Assembly (NCBI RefSeq): GCF_003953935.1
Contig: NZ_RXLQ01000028.1
Location: 1-49,177, forward strand
From: Massilia atriviolacea
GTDB lineage: Bacteria; Pseudomonadota; Gammaproteobacteria; Burkholderiales; Burkholderiaceae_D
Length of the DNA: 49,177 nucleotides
Reading direction: 5' to 3'
The notes under the pieces are model-generated. The model was given only the letters and a program-made list of their open reading frames with translations. It searched no databases and had not been told where the DNA came from. The position numbers and the translations under genes are program-made. Positions 26,753 through 36,452 of the stretch are shown one piece after another; positions within the stretch are counted from its first letter, which is position 1, and each line of letters opens with the position of its first letter.

Positions 26753-27148
26753 TTAGCGCGCCGCGTCATCGCGGCGCTCCCCTGCATCGTCGCCGGAGGT
26801 CTCCTCTTCCGCAGAGACGGCCGCCGGCAGGCGGGTGTGGGCAAAATCGCGCTTGCGCTCGACCTGGCGCACCACGGCGCGGTCGGCGCGGTCGGCGGCG
26901 CGGTCGATGGCCACGTACAGGTCGGCTTCGGTATCTTCGATGATGACTTCCTTGCCGCCGCCGAGCTGCACCTGGATCTTGCAGCGCTTGTCGATGCCGC
27001 CGCGCGGACCGTTAATGTCGGACAGCGACACGGCCAGCTTGCGCATGTGCTGTCCGGCCCAGCCCAATGCCATGCCCAGCCGCTGCTCGGTGTACGAGCG
27101 TAATGCTTCGGTGAGTACAAATCCGTTTGCCTGGATGGTGACGCGCAT
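26753..27148 (-). CDS. Ribosome hibernation promoting factor/RaiA family protein
   Basis: The 131-aa protein begins MRVTIQANGFVLTEALRSYT, the usual start of HPF/YfiA-type proteins. It continues with the beta-alpha-beta-beta-beta-alpha core (DINGPRGGIDKRCKIQVQL, then LYVAIDRAADRADRAVVRQV). These proteins bind the 30S decoding region and stabilise idle ribosomes. The C-terminal 30 residues are charged and unstructured (EEETSGDDAGERR), unlike the dimerising tail of long HPF. The start was placed at 27148, where family similarity begins. It is divergent from the LysR-type regulator. Confidence 0.8.
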   Translation of the reverse strand: MRVTIQANGFVLTEALRSYTEQRLGMALGWAGQHMRKLAVSLSDINGPRGGIDKRCKIQVQLGGGKEVIIEDTEADLYVAIDRAADRADRAVVRQVERKRDFAHTRLPAAVSAEEETSGDDAGERRDDAAR

Positions 27149-27227
27149 GATTTTCTCCTGTTGGGTTAGTGGATTCACTATAGGCCGCACGAATGCATCG
27201 TACAACTCGAATATAATGTGCTGAGAG

Positions 27228-27242
27228 ATCGAATAAATCGAT
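27228..27242 (+). promoter_or_regulatory. LysR-type operator, ATCGA-N5-TCGAT
   Basis: A perfect inverted repeat containing the T-N11-A core of LysR-type boxes (T27229, A27241) lies 15 bp before the regulator's ATG. A TATAAT at 27212-27217 on the same strand would start transcription near 27224, so the box sits just downstream of the promoter start. This position suits negative autoregulation. Confidence 0.55.
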
Positions 27243-27257
27243 GTATTGAAAGGTAAC

Positions 27258-28166
27258 ATGTCTTCTTTGAATTTCAAGCACCTGCGCTATTTCTGGATGG
27301 TGGCGAAAACCGGCAGCATCGCCAAGGCGGCCGCCCAGCTGCACCTGACGCCGCAATCGATCTCCGGCCAGCTGAGCGAATTTGCCGATACGCTCGGCGT
27401 CGAACTGTTCCGGCGTGTCGGGCGCAACCTGGAACTGACCGAGACAGGGCGCCGCATCCTCAGCTACGCGGAAGACATCTTCAGCACCGGCGACGAACTG
27501 CTGGAGCTGGTGCGCGACAAGACCTTCACCACCACGATTTCGTTCCGGGTCGGCTGCGCCGATTCGGTCTCCAAGCTGATCGCCTGCCAGCTGGTGGAGC
27601 CGGCCCTGGACCTGCGCGAGCCGGTCAAGCTGATCTGCCGCGAAGGCCGGCTGGCCAGCCTGGTGGCTGACCTGGCGGTGCACCGGCTCGACCTCATCAT
27701 TGCCGACCGCCCCATGCCGAGCCACCTCAGCGTGCGCGGCTACAACCACCTGCTCGGCGAAAGCGGAATGACCGTGTTTGCCACGGCGGAGCTGGCGAAG
27801 AGCCTCGGCGAGGACTTTCCCGCATGCCTGAACGGCGCGCCCATACTCTTGCCGGGAGAAGACTTCGCCATCCACCAGCGCGTCCTGCAGTGGCTGGAAA
27901 AAAGCCAGGTGCATCCGCGCGTGGTCGGCGAGTTCGACGACAGCGCCATGATCAAGGCTTTCGGCCAGTCGGGCGCGGGGGTCTTCTTTGCGCCGACCGT
28001 GATCGCGCGCCAGGTCTGCGATCAATACCGCGTGGTGGCGCTCGGCCAGGTCGATTCCCTGGTCGAACAGGTGTATGCCATCACGACCGAGCGCCGCATG
28101 AGCCATCCCGCCACCTTGGCGATCAGTAACATGGCGCGCGACAGCCTGTTCGCCAGGGTTGCGTGA
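27258..28166 (+). CDS. LysR-type transcriptional regulator, NhaR-like
   Basis: The 302-aa protein starts MSSLNFKHLRYFWMVAKTGS. It has an N-terminal winged helix-turn-helix (IAKAAAQLHLTPQSISGQLS, then FADTLGVELF) and a LysR effector domain from about residue 90. The opening LNFKHLRYFW and SISGQL are characteristic of NhaR, the Na+-responsive activator of nhaA. No antiporter gene is nearby. ATG 27258 was chosen over TTG 27246 because AAAGG precedes it. It is divergent from the hpf-terC pair, which it may control. Confidence 0.85.
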   Translation: MSSLNFKHLRYFWMVAKTGSIAKAAAQLHLTPQSISGQLSEFADTLGVELFRRVGRNLELTETGRRILSYAEDIFSTGDELLELVRDKTFTTTISFRVGCADSVSKLIACQLVEPALDLREPVKLICREGRLASLVADLAVHRLDLIIADRPMPSHLSVRGYNHLLGESGMTVFATAELAKSLGEDFPACLNGAPILLPGEDFAIHQRVLQWLEKSQVHPRVVGEFDDSAMIKAFGQSGAGVFFAPTVIARQVCDQYRVVALGQVDSLVEQVYAITTERRMSHPATLAISNMARDSLFARVA

Positions 28167-28365
28167 TGACAGGACGGAAGCAGGCACATCGTCGGGCCTT
28201 GACGTCGCCGCATGGGCATCCCGGACCGGCCGGCCCCGCTGCACACTGGCCTGGTGCGCGAATGCAAACAAGTCAAGCCGCAGGCACTGCCGGGACAAAC
28301 GTTGGCAAGCGCGCACTTGGCGCATACTGTGCATCCACACCCGCTTTCAGAGAACAGGAACATCG

Positions 28366-29837
28366 ATGGATTTTGACGTAGCCGCATGGGAAAAAGAAAT
28401 CGGCCGCCCAGTACCACCCCTGATGGCCAAATTCTTCACCTGGCTCGCGCCCTATGAGTACGGCGACCTCGGCTACTTCGAGCTTTCCCCGCAAAACCTG
28501 GCCGGCGGCAACGACTGGGAAGGCATGGAGCGCTGGGGCGAACACACCTGGGGCTTCATCGGCCTGCCCGACGGTTCCCTGGTCGGCCTGTGCGAAGCGG
28601 TCGCGCCGCCCGCCGTCGTGTATATCGGCTCCGAAGGCGAACTGCGCACCATCGCGGAATCGTTCGACGCCTTCCTGCTGGCCATCGATGCGGGCGACAC
28701 CGGGACCGAGATCGATCTCGACGACGACGAGGACCCCGAACCCGAACAGGTGGCCGCGCGCAAGGCGTTCCGCTCCTGGCTCAAGAAAAGCAGGATCGCC
28801 GCCCCGCCGTCAGCGGCCAATTCGATTTCTCCGCCTACACGGCGGGCGATCCGCCCGAACGCCGCGCGCCGCCCAGCCAATCGGACGCCGGCGCGGTGGG
28901 CATGCCGGCAGGCTACCTGGACCACATCGAGGGCATGGGCGAGCGGCTCAAGATGCTGTGCAGCATGGTCGGGCGCACCGCCGACGATCCGGCACTGTGC
29001 GCCCTGGCGGAAGCGACTTTCGGCAAGGCGCCGCCGCAATCGATCGGCAACGCCAAGCACGACGACACGGTGTGGATGTCCGCGAAACAGGCCGATGTCG
29101 AGCTGCTCTTCAGCCGCATGGTGGTGAACCGGTCGTATCCGCCCAAGCCGGTCGGCAAAAAAGCCATCTGCCCGGTCCTGCAGCACGTCGGCTTCGGCAG
29201 CGCCTACCGCGACCCGGTCCTGTTCGGCGTGCACGGCGACGCCCTGTGGGATGCGGTGGCCGCGCGCATGCCCGAGCACTACAGCGAAAAGACGCATGAG
29301 AACGGCATCTTCGAAAAACGCTTTACCCTGATGCTGGACCCCGGGCGCGATATCGAGCTGCTGCTATGGTCGTACCACGGCCGCACCAACGGCCGCGTGC
29401 AGATCGTGCAAGGCCGCGAGTTGACGTCGTTCCATTTCGTGAAGGATATTCACAGCGGCGCCGGCCTGTTCGTGCAATGGGCGCTGGAACGCGGCTGGAT
29501 CGAGCGCAGCATGTTTGCCGGGCACGAGGACCTGCTCGACGCCATGCTGCGCAGGCAAACGCGGCCGTCGCAGCTGGTCGCGCTGGCGCTGGAACGCGGC
29601 CTGTGGGATACGCATCTCGTCAATGCGCCAGGGCTGCGCCAGTTTGCCCATACCTACTTTCATCACTTCGACGGCATCTGGCTCAACACCGACCTCAAGA
29701 CCATGTTCGGCAAGCGCGAAGGCAGGTACGGGCATGACGAGCCGCTGCTGGACGACGACCCGGCCACGATCTACGATGCCTTGTTCGCCGTCGTCGACCA
29801 GCAGTTCGCCGACTGGAAGGCCAGGCATCCCGGCTGA
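28366..29837 (+). pseudogene. SUKH/SMI1-like N-terminus fused to an unknown C-terminal domain, split by a one-base frameshift
   Basis: ATG 28366 (with AGGAA upstream) starts a frame whose first 135 residues look like a SMI1/KNR4 (SUKH) domain: EKEIGRPVPPLMAKFFTWL, WGFIGLPDGSLVGLCEA, then an acidic tail DLDDDEDPEPEQ. At AAGAAAAGC (28783-28791) the coding sense moves to the -1 frame and runs on to a stop at 29837 (QFDFSAYTAGDPPERR, then a 330-residue domain with GERLKMLCSMVGRT and VLQHVGFGSAY). One extra A would restore a 490-aa protein. Either a real mutation in an A run or a sequencing slip. The C-terminal domain is not recognised. Confidence 0.75.
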
Positions 29838-29847
29838 GGCGCCTGCC

Positions 29848-31449
29848 TCATTGGCCGTCAGCCCTGCCATCGCCCTTGCCGATCAGCGCGACCAGTCCGT
29901 CGGCCAGGCTGCCGCGCCAGTGGTAGTAATCGTGGCCGCTGGCGAACTCGCGGTGCGTGACCTTGTAGCCTTTGGCGCGCAGCACGTCGCGCAGGTGGCG
30001 GTTGGAATCGAGGATGCCGGCTGCGCCGTTGCGCCCGGTTTCGAACAAGCCCGCTTCCAGCAAGAATTCCACCGGCCGCGACGGCGTTTCGACGAAGCGC
30101 CGGGTCAGCCATTCCGCCTCGGACTCGCGCCCTTTCCCTTCGGGCGACCACCAGAACGAGCCCGACTGGCTGTACACCTTGCCGAACAGTTCAGGATGCA
30201 TGAAACCGGCATACGCCGCCGCCAGCCCGCCATAGCTGGCCCCGGCGATGACGGTCTTGTCGGCCGTGGCCCAGATGCCGCGCTGCTTCGCCCAGGGCAT
30301 CAATTCTTCCGCTAGAAAGCGCGCAAACAAGGGATTCGGCGGCAGCTCGGCCGAGCGCGTGGCATTGCTCGGATTGGCGATCAGGATCGCCGCCGTCGAT
30401 GGCAGCGCGCCGGCCGCGACCAGGTTGTCCAGAATGGTCGCGCTCGGCACTTCGCTCAGATACGTTTCCGCATCGAACAGCACGGCCAGCGCATTGCTTG
30501 CCGCGCCTGGCTGGTAACCGTGCGGGCGGTACAGATAGATCTCGCGCGTGTTGCCCAGCGCCTTGCTGGCCAGGCGCACTTTTTCCACGCTGCCTGGCGT
30601 CACGCCGGCGCGCGGCGCCACCCACGCTTGCGGAGCCGCGCCCGGCAGTTCCAGCACCGAGGCGCCGTCGAAGTGGTCGAGCGGCTTGTCCGGAAAGCTC
30701 AGGCGGTTGAGCGGATCGCGCTGGGCCGTGGCCAGGATGGCGCGCCGGCGCACGTTCGGCGGGCTGTCGAGCTGGGGCACGTCGGGCGCCAGCCGGTAGC
30801 TCAGGCGCGTGCCGGGCGGCACCGCGTAGCTGCGGAACCACACGTCGCTCTCGCCCAGGCGCGCCATCTCGTCATGGTCGGACGACGGCCCGCCCATGAT
30901 GCGCACGTTCTGGCGCGCGCCGCGCCACAGGAAGGTGACCAGCGGTTGCGTTTTGTCCGGCCCGGTCATCTCGACCAGCGGCGTGCCGGCGCGCTCGACC
31001 TCGCGCCAGAAGGCGCCGCTGTCGCCGCCTTCCCCGAGCGTCTGGCGCAGCGCCTGCAGGCGCGGGCTGGCAATGTCTTGCTGGGCGGCGCGCTGGGCCG
31101 CGCGGGGCACCAGCTGCAGCAGTTTCAGCTGGTAGGCGCCGCTCTCGGGCGCGCGCACGTCCAGCGTGTAGGGGCCGTTGGCGCCGGCCACGAACATGAA
31201 TTCCTGTTCGTCGCGCTTGCCCTTGGCCAGGATCTGCGCGCGCTTGCCCTGCGCGTCGAGCAGCACCAGGCGCATGCCGGGGCCGCTGATGGTGCCTTGC
31301 ACGTAGTCGCCTTCGGCCAGGGTGAGCGCATGGGCGCGCGCCTGCTGCGCCTGCAAGTTGCCGCTGAATGCAGGCAAGGGCGCTGCCGCCTGCGCCGCGT
31401 GGGTGAAAAAGAGGACGGCCGCAGCCGCCAGGATCGTTGAACGCAGCAT
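29848..31449 (-). CDS. Secreted esterase, enterochelin-esterase (Fes)-like alpha/beta hydrolase
   Basis: The 533-aa protein has a signal peptide (cleavage near residue 21), a beta-rich N-terminal domain and a Fes-type hydrolase half. Its catalytic serine is in GASYGGLAAAYAG, followed by SQSGSFWWS, with the histidine in SGHDYYHWRGSL. Fes enzymes cleave ferric catecholate siderophores to release iron. The signal peptide suggests it acts in the periplasm. It follows the TonB receptor with one base between stop and start. Joint iron function is inferred from this pairing and the Fur-like box. Confidence 0.82.
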   Translation of the reverse strand: MLRSTILAAAAVLFFTHAAQAAAPLPAFSGNLQAQQARAHALTLAEGDYVQGTISGPGMRLVLLDAQGKRAQILAKGKRDEQEFMFVAGANGPYTLDVRAPESGAYQLKLLQLVPRAAQRAAQQDIASPRLQALRQTLGEGGDSGAFWREVERAGTPLVEMTGPDKTQPLVTFLWRGARQNVRIMGGPSSDHDEMARLGESDVWFRSYAVPPGTRLSYRLAPDVPQLDSPPNVRRRAILATAQRDPLNRLSFPDKPLDHFDGASVLELPGAAPQAWVAPRAGVTPGSVEKVRLASKALGNTREIYLYRPHGYQPGAASNALAVLFDAETYLSEVPSATILDNLVAAGALPSTAAILIANPSNATRSAELPPNPLFARFLAEELMPWAKQRGIWATADKTVIAGASYGGLAAAYAGFMHPELFGKVYSQSGSFWWSPEGKGRESEAEWLTRRFVETPSRPVEFLLEAGLFETGRNGAAGILDSNRHLRDVLRAKGYKVTHREFASGHDYYHWRGSLADGLVALIGKGDGRADGQ

Positions 31450-31450
31450 C

Positions 31451-33448
31451 TTAAAACCTCGCCATCATCGACAGGAACACGCGCCTGCCTTCTTCGTTGA
31501 AATCGGCCGCGCTGTCACGCTGGCGGCCCTTGTCTGCCAGATTGAGCACGCCGGCGCCGAGCGTCGCGCCGTTGCCGAAGCGGTACGCCGCGCTGAGGTC
31601 GGCCACCTGGTAGGCTTGCTTGCGCACCAGGTTCTGCCCGTTCGACGGCACGCTCAGGTATTGCTCGCCGATATGGCGCACGGTGAAGCTGGACGACCAT
31701 TGCGCCGTCGGGCGCCAGTCCACGCTGACGTTGGCGTTCTGGCGCGGGCGGTAGACCAGCGGCAGCGCGCGCGCGTTGCTGGCGTTTTTGGCGTCGGTGT
31801 AGGTGAGATTGGCGCGCGCCGACCACTGGCGCGAGAATTCGGTGCGCACATGGGTTTCCACGCCCCGCGTGCGGACCTTGGCAATGTTCTGGTAGGTGAA
31901 GATCGGCCGTCCGTCCGGCAGGAAACCGGCAAAGTTGGCGTAGGTCTGCGCCAGCGCCTTGTCGGAAGTGCGGCTGCTGATGTCGATCATGTCGCTCAGC
32001 TTGTTGTCGAAGAGGGTTATGCCGCCGCCGACGCGGCCATCGTCGAACTGCATGCCGAGTTCCTTGCTGGTGCTGGTCTCCGGCGACAGGCCGGGGCTGC
32101 CGATGATGTAGCAGCCCACCGTGGCGCTGCCGCACGACACCGAGCCCCAGTTGGCGCTGCCTTGCAGCAGGGTCGGCGCGCGGAAGGCGCGCGCCCAGCC
32201 GCCCTTGATGGTGATCGCAGGCGTGAGCTGATAGACCAGGTAGGCGCGCGGGCTGTGGTGGCCGCCGAAGTTCTCGTGGTGGTCGTAGCGGTTGCCGAGC
32301 GTCAGTTTCAGGTTCTCGCGCACGCTGATTTCATCTTCGGCGAACAGGGCGTACTGCGCGATCTCGATATTGGGGTCCTGGCGGTAGCCGGCGGTGCCGG
32401 GCAGGCCGGTGATGTTGGCCGGGTCGTGCAATTGTTCGCGCCGCAACTCCCCGCCCACGGTGACGCTCTGGCCGGCCTGGTCGAAGGGCAGGATCAGCTT
32501 GCCGTCGAGGCTGCTGGTGCGGGCCTTGTTCGGGTTGGCCTGGCCGCTCACGGTGCCGACCAGGTTGCGTGTCGTGTCCAGGTTCAGGGTCGCTTCCGAG
32601 CGCGCCTCGCCGTAGCGGCCGCGGTGGCTGAGCGAGGTCGCCTCGCGTTCGAGTACCGTGCCGCCGTGGTCGCGCCGGCTGGTATCGTGCCCGAGCTTGA
32701 CGTCATGGCCGCTGCCCGGCGTCCATGCCAGGGCGGCGCCGAGCGCACGGTTGGCGATCAGCGGAAAGCCGGGCTGGGCCACGCCGTCGACCGGGGCGTT
32801 CAGGCCCGCGTCGCGCTTGCGCTTGTCGTACGAGGAGCTGACGCGCAGGCCCAGCACGTCGGCGATCAGGGGGCCGCTGGCGCTGACGCTGGCCGAGCGC
32901 GTGTCGCCGGCGCCGTCGTTGCCGGGCTGGACGGTGTCGAGCTTGAGCGAGCCGCGCCAGGTCTTGCCGATCTTGCGCGTGATGATGTTGACCACGCCGC
33001 CGATCGCGTCCGAGCCGTACAGCGAAGACATCGGCCCGCGCACCACCTCGATGCGCTCGATGTCCGCCGTCGGCACCCAGCCGGTGTCGAAGTCGTTGCC
33101 GCGAAAACTCACATTGCTCGAATTGACGCGCTTGCCGTCGACCAGGAACAGGGTGTAGGCCTGGCCCAGGCCGCGCAGCTGCACCCCGGCCACCTGGTTG
33201 CCGTTGCGCGAGAGCGACACACCTTCGATGCTGCCGAGCATGTCGGCCAGTTCCAGCACCGGACGTTTTTCCAGGTCGGCGCGGGTGATGACCGAGACGC
33301 TGGCCGGCGCATCTTTCACGGTATGTTCCAGCGAGGAAGCGCTGACCACCACCACCGGCAGCGGTGCGGGATCGGCATGGGCGGCGCCGGCAGGCCGGGC
33401 CAGGGACAGGGCGGCGCACGCGAGCGTGGCCAGGGCGGGGGACTTCAT
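31451..33448 (-). CDS. TonB-dependent siderophore receptor (FepA/CirA-like)
   Basis: The 665-aa receptor has a signal peptide (MKSPALATLACAALSLARPA), a plug with VVVVSASSLEHTVKDAPASV and VERIEVVRGPMSSLYGSDAI, and a 22-strand-type barrel ending in VFLSMMARF. This length and plug type fit catecholate siderophore receptors. The start was placed at ATG 33448, where the signal peptide begins. It is the first gene of the leftward receptor-esterase unit and diverges from the AraC-type regulator across a Fur-like site. The ligand is unknown. Confidence 0.9.
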   Translation of the reverse strand: MKSPALATLACAALSLARPAGAAHADPAPLPVVVVSASSLEHTVKDAPASVSVITRADLEKRPVLELADMLGSIEGVSLSRNGNQVAGVQLRGLGQAYTLFLVDGKRVNSSNVSFRGNDFDTGWVPTADIERIEVVRGPMSSLYGSDAIGGVVNIITRKIGKTWRGSLKLDTVQPGNDGAGDTRSASVSASGPLIADVLGLRVSSSYDKRKRDAGLNAPVDGVAQPGFPLIANRALGAALAWTPGSGHDVKLGHDTSRRDHGGTVLEREATSLSHRGRYGEARSEATLNLDTTRNLVGTVSGQANPNKARTSSLDGKLILPFDQAGQSVTVGGELRREQLHDPANITGLPGTAGYRQDPNIEIAQYALFAEDEISVRENLKLTLGNRYDHHENFGGHHSPRAYLVYQLTPAITIKGGWARAFRAPTLLQGSANWGSVSCGSATVGCYIIGSPGLSPETSTSKELGMQFDDGRVGGGITLFDNKLSDMIDISSRTSDKALAQTYANFAGFLPDGRPIFTYQNIAKVRTRGVETHVRTEFSRQWSARANLTYTDAKNASNARALPLVYRPRQNANVSVDWRPTAQWSSSFTVRHIGEQYLSVPSNGQNLVRKQAYQVADLSAAYRFGNGATLGAGVLNLADKGRQRDSAADFNEEGRRVFLSMMARF

Positions 33449-33485
33449 GGGATTCTCCACAGACAAACAAACACGCGCAATCAAA

Positions 33486-33500
33486 TGCGAATGATTCCTA
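33486..33500. promoter_or_regulatory. Fur-like box between the siderophore receptor and its regulator
   Basis: TGCGAATGATTCCTA matches nine of the fourteen specified positions of the 7-1-7 Fur consensus, including the AAT-N-ATT centre. It lies 38 bp upstream of the receptor start and 63 bp upstream of the regulator start, so it could control both by iron. It is a single imperfect site. Confidence 0.5.
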
Positions 33501-33562
33501 TTACGAGTAAGGCAGGATTATGTCACACTGGCAATCTTCAAAGCTTTGCAAAAACCAGAAAA

Positions 33563-34576
33563 ATGTTTGATTCAGCAAATTTCATGTCCGCAACGCCAAA
33601 CCCCGCGCGGCTGGTCACGCGCGCGGACCTGGTGCGCAGCGCCGGCCTGCTCGGCTCCGGCTATCACTTCGGCGACAGCGGCCCGCCCGACGAAGCGCTG
33701 CTGCACGGCCAGTTCGACACCTTGCACCTGCGCCCGGGCCTGATCCTGCACGCGGCCGCCGTGCGCGACCTGCGCGATCTGGAAACCAGTAACAGCCTGC
33801 ATCCAGGCATCAAGATCGTGGTGGTGATCGAGGGCTGCACCGATCTGTCGTACGGCCACCGCCGTTTTGCGCTGGGGCCGGACAGCGCCGATCCGGGCAC
33901 CCGCGCGGCGGGGGCGCTGGTCAACCTGGCCGAAGCCGATGGCTTCAGCCGGCGCTGGCGGCGCGGCCGCCACGAGAAAAAGGTGAGTTTGACGCTCACG
34001 CCGGAATGGATGGCGCTGGCCGGGCTCGACGCGCACGCCGCGCCGCCGGCGCTGCGCGGCTTCCTGCGCGAGCACCTGGCGTGCCAGCCGTGGACGGTGT
34101 CGGCGCGGGCGCGCCGGCTGGCGGCGGACATCCTGGCGCCGGCGGCGCTGGCGCCGGGCTTGCAGCGCCTGCGCCTGGAAGGGCGCTGCATCGAGCTGGC
34201 CAGCGAGGCGCTGGCGGCCTTTGCCCCGGTCGCGCAGGCGGCGCCGCTGCGCGCCGCCGACCGGCGCCGGCTGGCGCGCCTGGACGAGCTGCTGCGCAGC
34301 GAACAGGGCGCGCAACTGTCGATGGCGGAGATCGCGCGCGAACTGGGCACCAACCCCAGTTCGCTGCAGGCGCTGACGCGGCGCGCCTGGGGCGCGAGCG
34401 TGTTCGAACGCCTGCGGTGGCTAAGCATGGAGCGCGCGCGCCGGCTGTTGGCGGACGGGGCCGGCGTGGCGCAGGCGGCCGAGGCGGCCGGCTATGCGGG
34501 GGCGAGCAATTTCGCCACCGCCTTCAAGAAGCGGTACGGAGTCAGCCCGCGCCAGGCGCATACCCTTCCAGGCTGA
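33563..34576 (+). CDS. AraC-family transcriptional regulator, PchR-like
   Basis: The 337-aa protein has an N-terminal ligand domain without similarity to common sugar sensors (GYHFGDSGPPDEALLHGQFD). The C-terminal double helix-turn-helix is of AraC type: MAEIARELGTNPSSLQALTR, then ASNFATAFKKRYGVSPRQ. PchR-like regulators activate siderophore receptor genes when the siderophore is present. It is divergent from the receptor-esterase pair, which it probably activates. Starts at 33563 and 33584 are both possible; neither has a clear ribosome site. Confidence 0.85.
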   Translation: MFDSANFMSATPNPARLVTRADLVRSAGLLGSGYHFGDSGPPDEALLHGQFDTLHLRPGLILHAAAVRDLRDLETSNSLHPGIKIVVVIEGCTDLSYGHRRFALGPDSADPGTRAAGALVNLAEADGFSRRWRRGRHEKKVSLTLTPEWMALAGLDAHAAPPALRGFLREHLACQPWTVSARARRLAADILAPAALAPGLQRLRLEGRCIELASEALAAFAPVAQAAPLRAADRRRLARLDELLRSEQGAQLSMAEIARELGTNPSSLQALTRRAWGASVFERLRWLSMERARRLLADGAGVAQAAEAAGYAGASNFATAFKKRYGVSPRQAHTLPG

Positions 34577-34587
34577 GCCGGCCGGGC

Positions 34588-34618
34588 AAAAAAAAGCAGC
34601 CGGAGGATTTCCGGCTGC
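34588..34618 (-). terminator. Intrinsic terminator facing leftward
   Basis: A perfect 9-bp stem GCAGCCGGA/TCCGGCTGC (34596-34604, 34610-34618) with a 5-nt loop is followed on the minus strand by eight T. It ends transcription coming from the ubiK side and protects the convergent AraC-type gene, which stops at 34576. Confidence 0.85.
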
Positions 34619-34813
34619 GCGTGTCTGGTGCCGGTGTTCGAGGTCACCGGACTAACCTGTGGGAGATGCAGGGGCATGTCACCAACAGGGTCAGAATAAT
34701 CCTCCCAGATGACGGGAGCATGACGCAAGGCCAATCGGAACAAGGTTTTTTTGCTAACAAATTGCTTGGCAAAACATCCGCGTTCCGGCCTCGGGCGCCG
34801 GCCTGGCTCCCGC

Positions 34814-35068
34814 TCAGGCTTGCGGCTTGGCCGGGTTGAGGCGCTCTTCCAGTTCGGACACGCGCTGTTCCAGTGCTTCGAGCTTGGCGCGGGTCTTGGC
34901 CAGCACCTGGGCCTGGATGTCGAATTCCTCGCGCGTGACCAGGTCGAGCTTGGAAAAGCCCTGGGTCATCATGCTCTTGACGTTCTTTTCGATGTCCTTG
35001 GCCGGCGAACTCTCGATGGCCTGGTTGATCTTGCCCTGCAAGTCGTTGAAAAAGCTGTTCATATCCAT
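34814..35068 (-). CDS. ubiK: Ubiquinone biosynthesis accessory factor UbiK (BMFP/YqiC family)
   Basis: The 84-aa protein is almost entirely helical: MDMNSFFNDLQGKINQAIES, then FSKLDLVTREEFDIQAQVL and a C-terminal coiled coil (EALEQRVSELEERLNP). This is the typical BMFP layout. UbiK helps assemble the cytosolic ubiquinone (UQ-8) enzyme complex. ATG 35068 has GAGGA 5 bp upstream; an internal ATG at 35062 is less well placed. It is divergent from the nitrogen operon, and the NtrC-type sites lie in its leader. Confidence 0.9.
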   Translation of the reverse strand: MDMNSFFNDLQGKINQAIESSPAKDIEKNVKSMMTQGFSKLDLVTREEFDIQAQVLAKTRAKLEALEQRVSELEERLNPAKPQA

Positions 35069-35091
35069 CGCAATCCTCGTGAAATCGGTAG

Positions 35092-35130
35092 CGCACCGCT
35101 GCGGTGCGGCAGGTGGGCCAGTTTGGTGCA
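35092..35130. promoter_or_regulatory. Two NtrC-type enhancer sites upstream of the nitrogen operon
   Basis: Site 1 contains GCACC-N5-GGTGC (35093-35107). Site 2 (35114-35130) matches the 17-bp NtrC consensus at ten of twelve specified positions, including a full GGTGCA half. Their centres are 22 bp apart, two helical turns, and about 115-145 bp upstream of the sigma-54 promoter at 35233. This is the usual geometry for cooperative NtrC binding. Confidence 0.7.
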
Positions 35131-35232
35131 TATAGGCCGGCCGCGACAGGAATCGCGGAAATTTTACTGTTTATTAACAGCAAGTTGGGGACGCCCGCAG
35201 CAAAATCAAGTCGCGTCCGGGCGTACGCGGAG

Positions 35233-35249
35233 CTGGCACGACTTCTGCT
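35233..35249 (+). promoter_or_regulatory. Sigma-54 promoter of the torF-glnK-amt operon
   Basis: CTGGCACG, four bases, then CTGC gives GG at 35235-35236 and GC at 35247-35248 with the exact 10-bp spacing of -24/-12 promoters. The only change from consensus is C for the first T of TTGC. Transcription would start near 35260, leaving a 75-nt leader before the porin gene. Confidence 0.78.
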
Positions 35250-35335
35250 AATGGGTAAATAAGCAGTGTGCATGCTCCAGGCTTCATTTTAAACCCCAAC
35301 CGCCGTCTCTGTTAAAAAACCATAAGGGAACCGCC

Positions 35336-36437
<1,102 letters not shown>

Positions 36438-36452
36438 TCTGAGGGAATACTG

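Noticed and set aside
26726-26760. Mn2+ (yybP-ykoY) riboswitch upstream of terC
   Set aside because: Only 27 bp separate terC from the gene upstream, too short for the element.
31322-33562. Plus-strand frame running opposite the siderophore receptor into the AraC-type gene
   Set aside because: Only the part from 33563 encodes a recognisable protein; the rest is antisense of the receptor.
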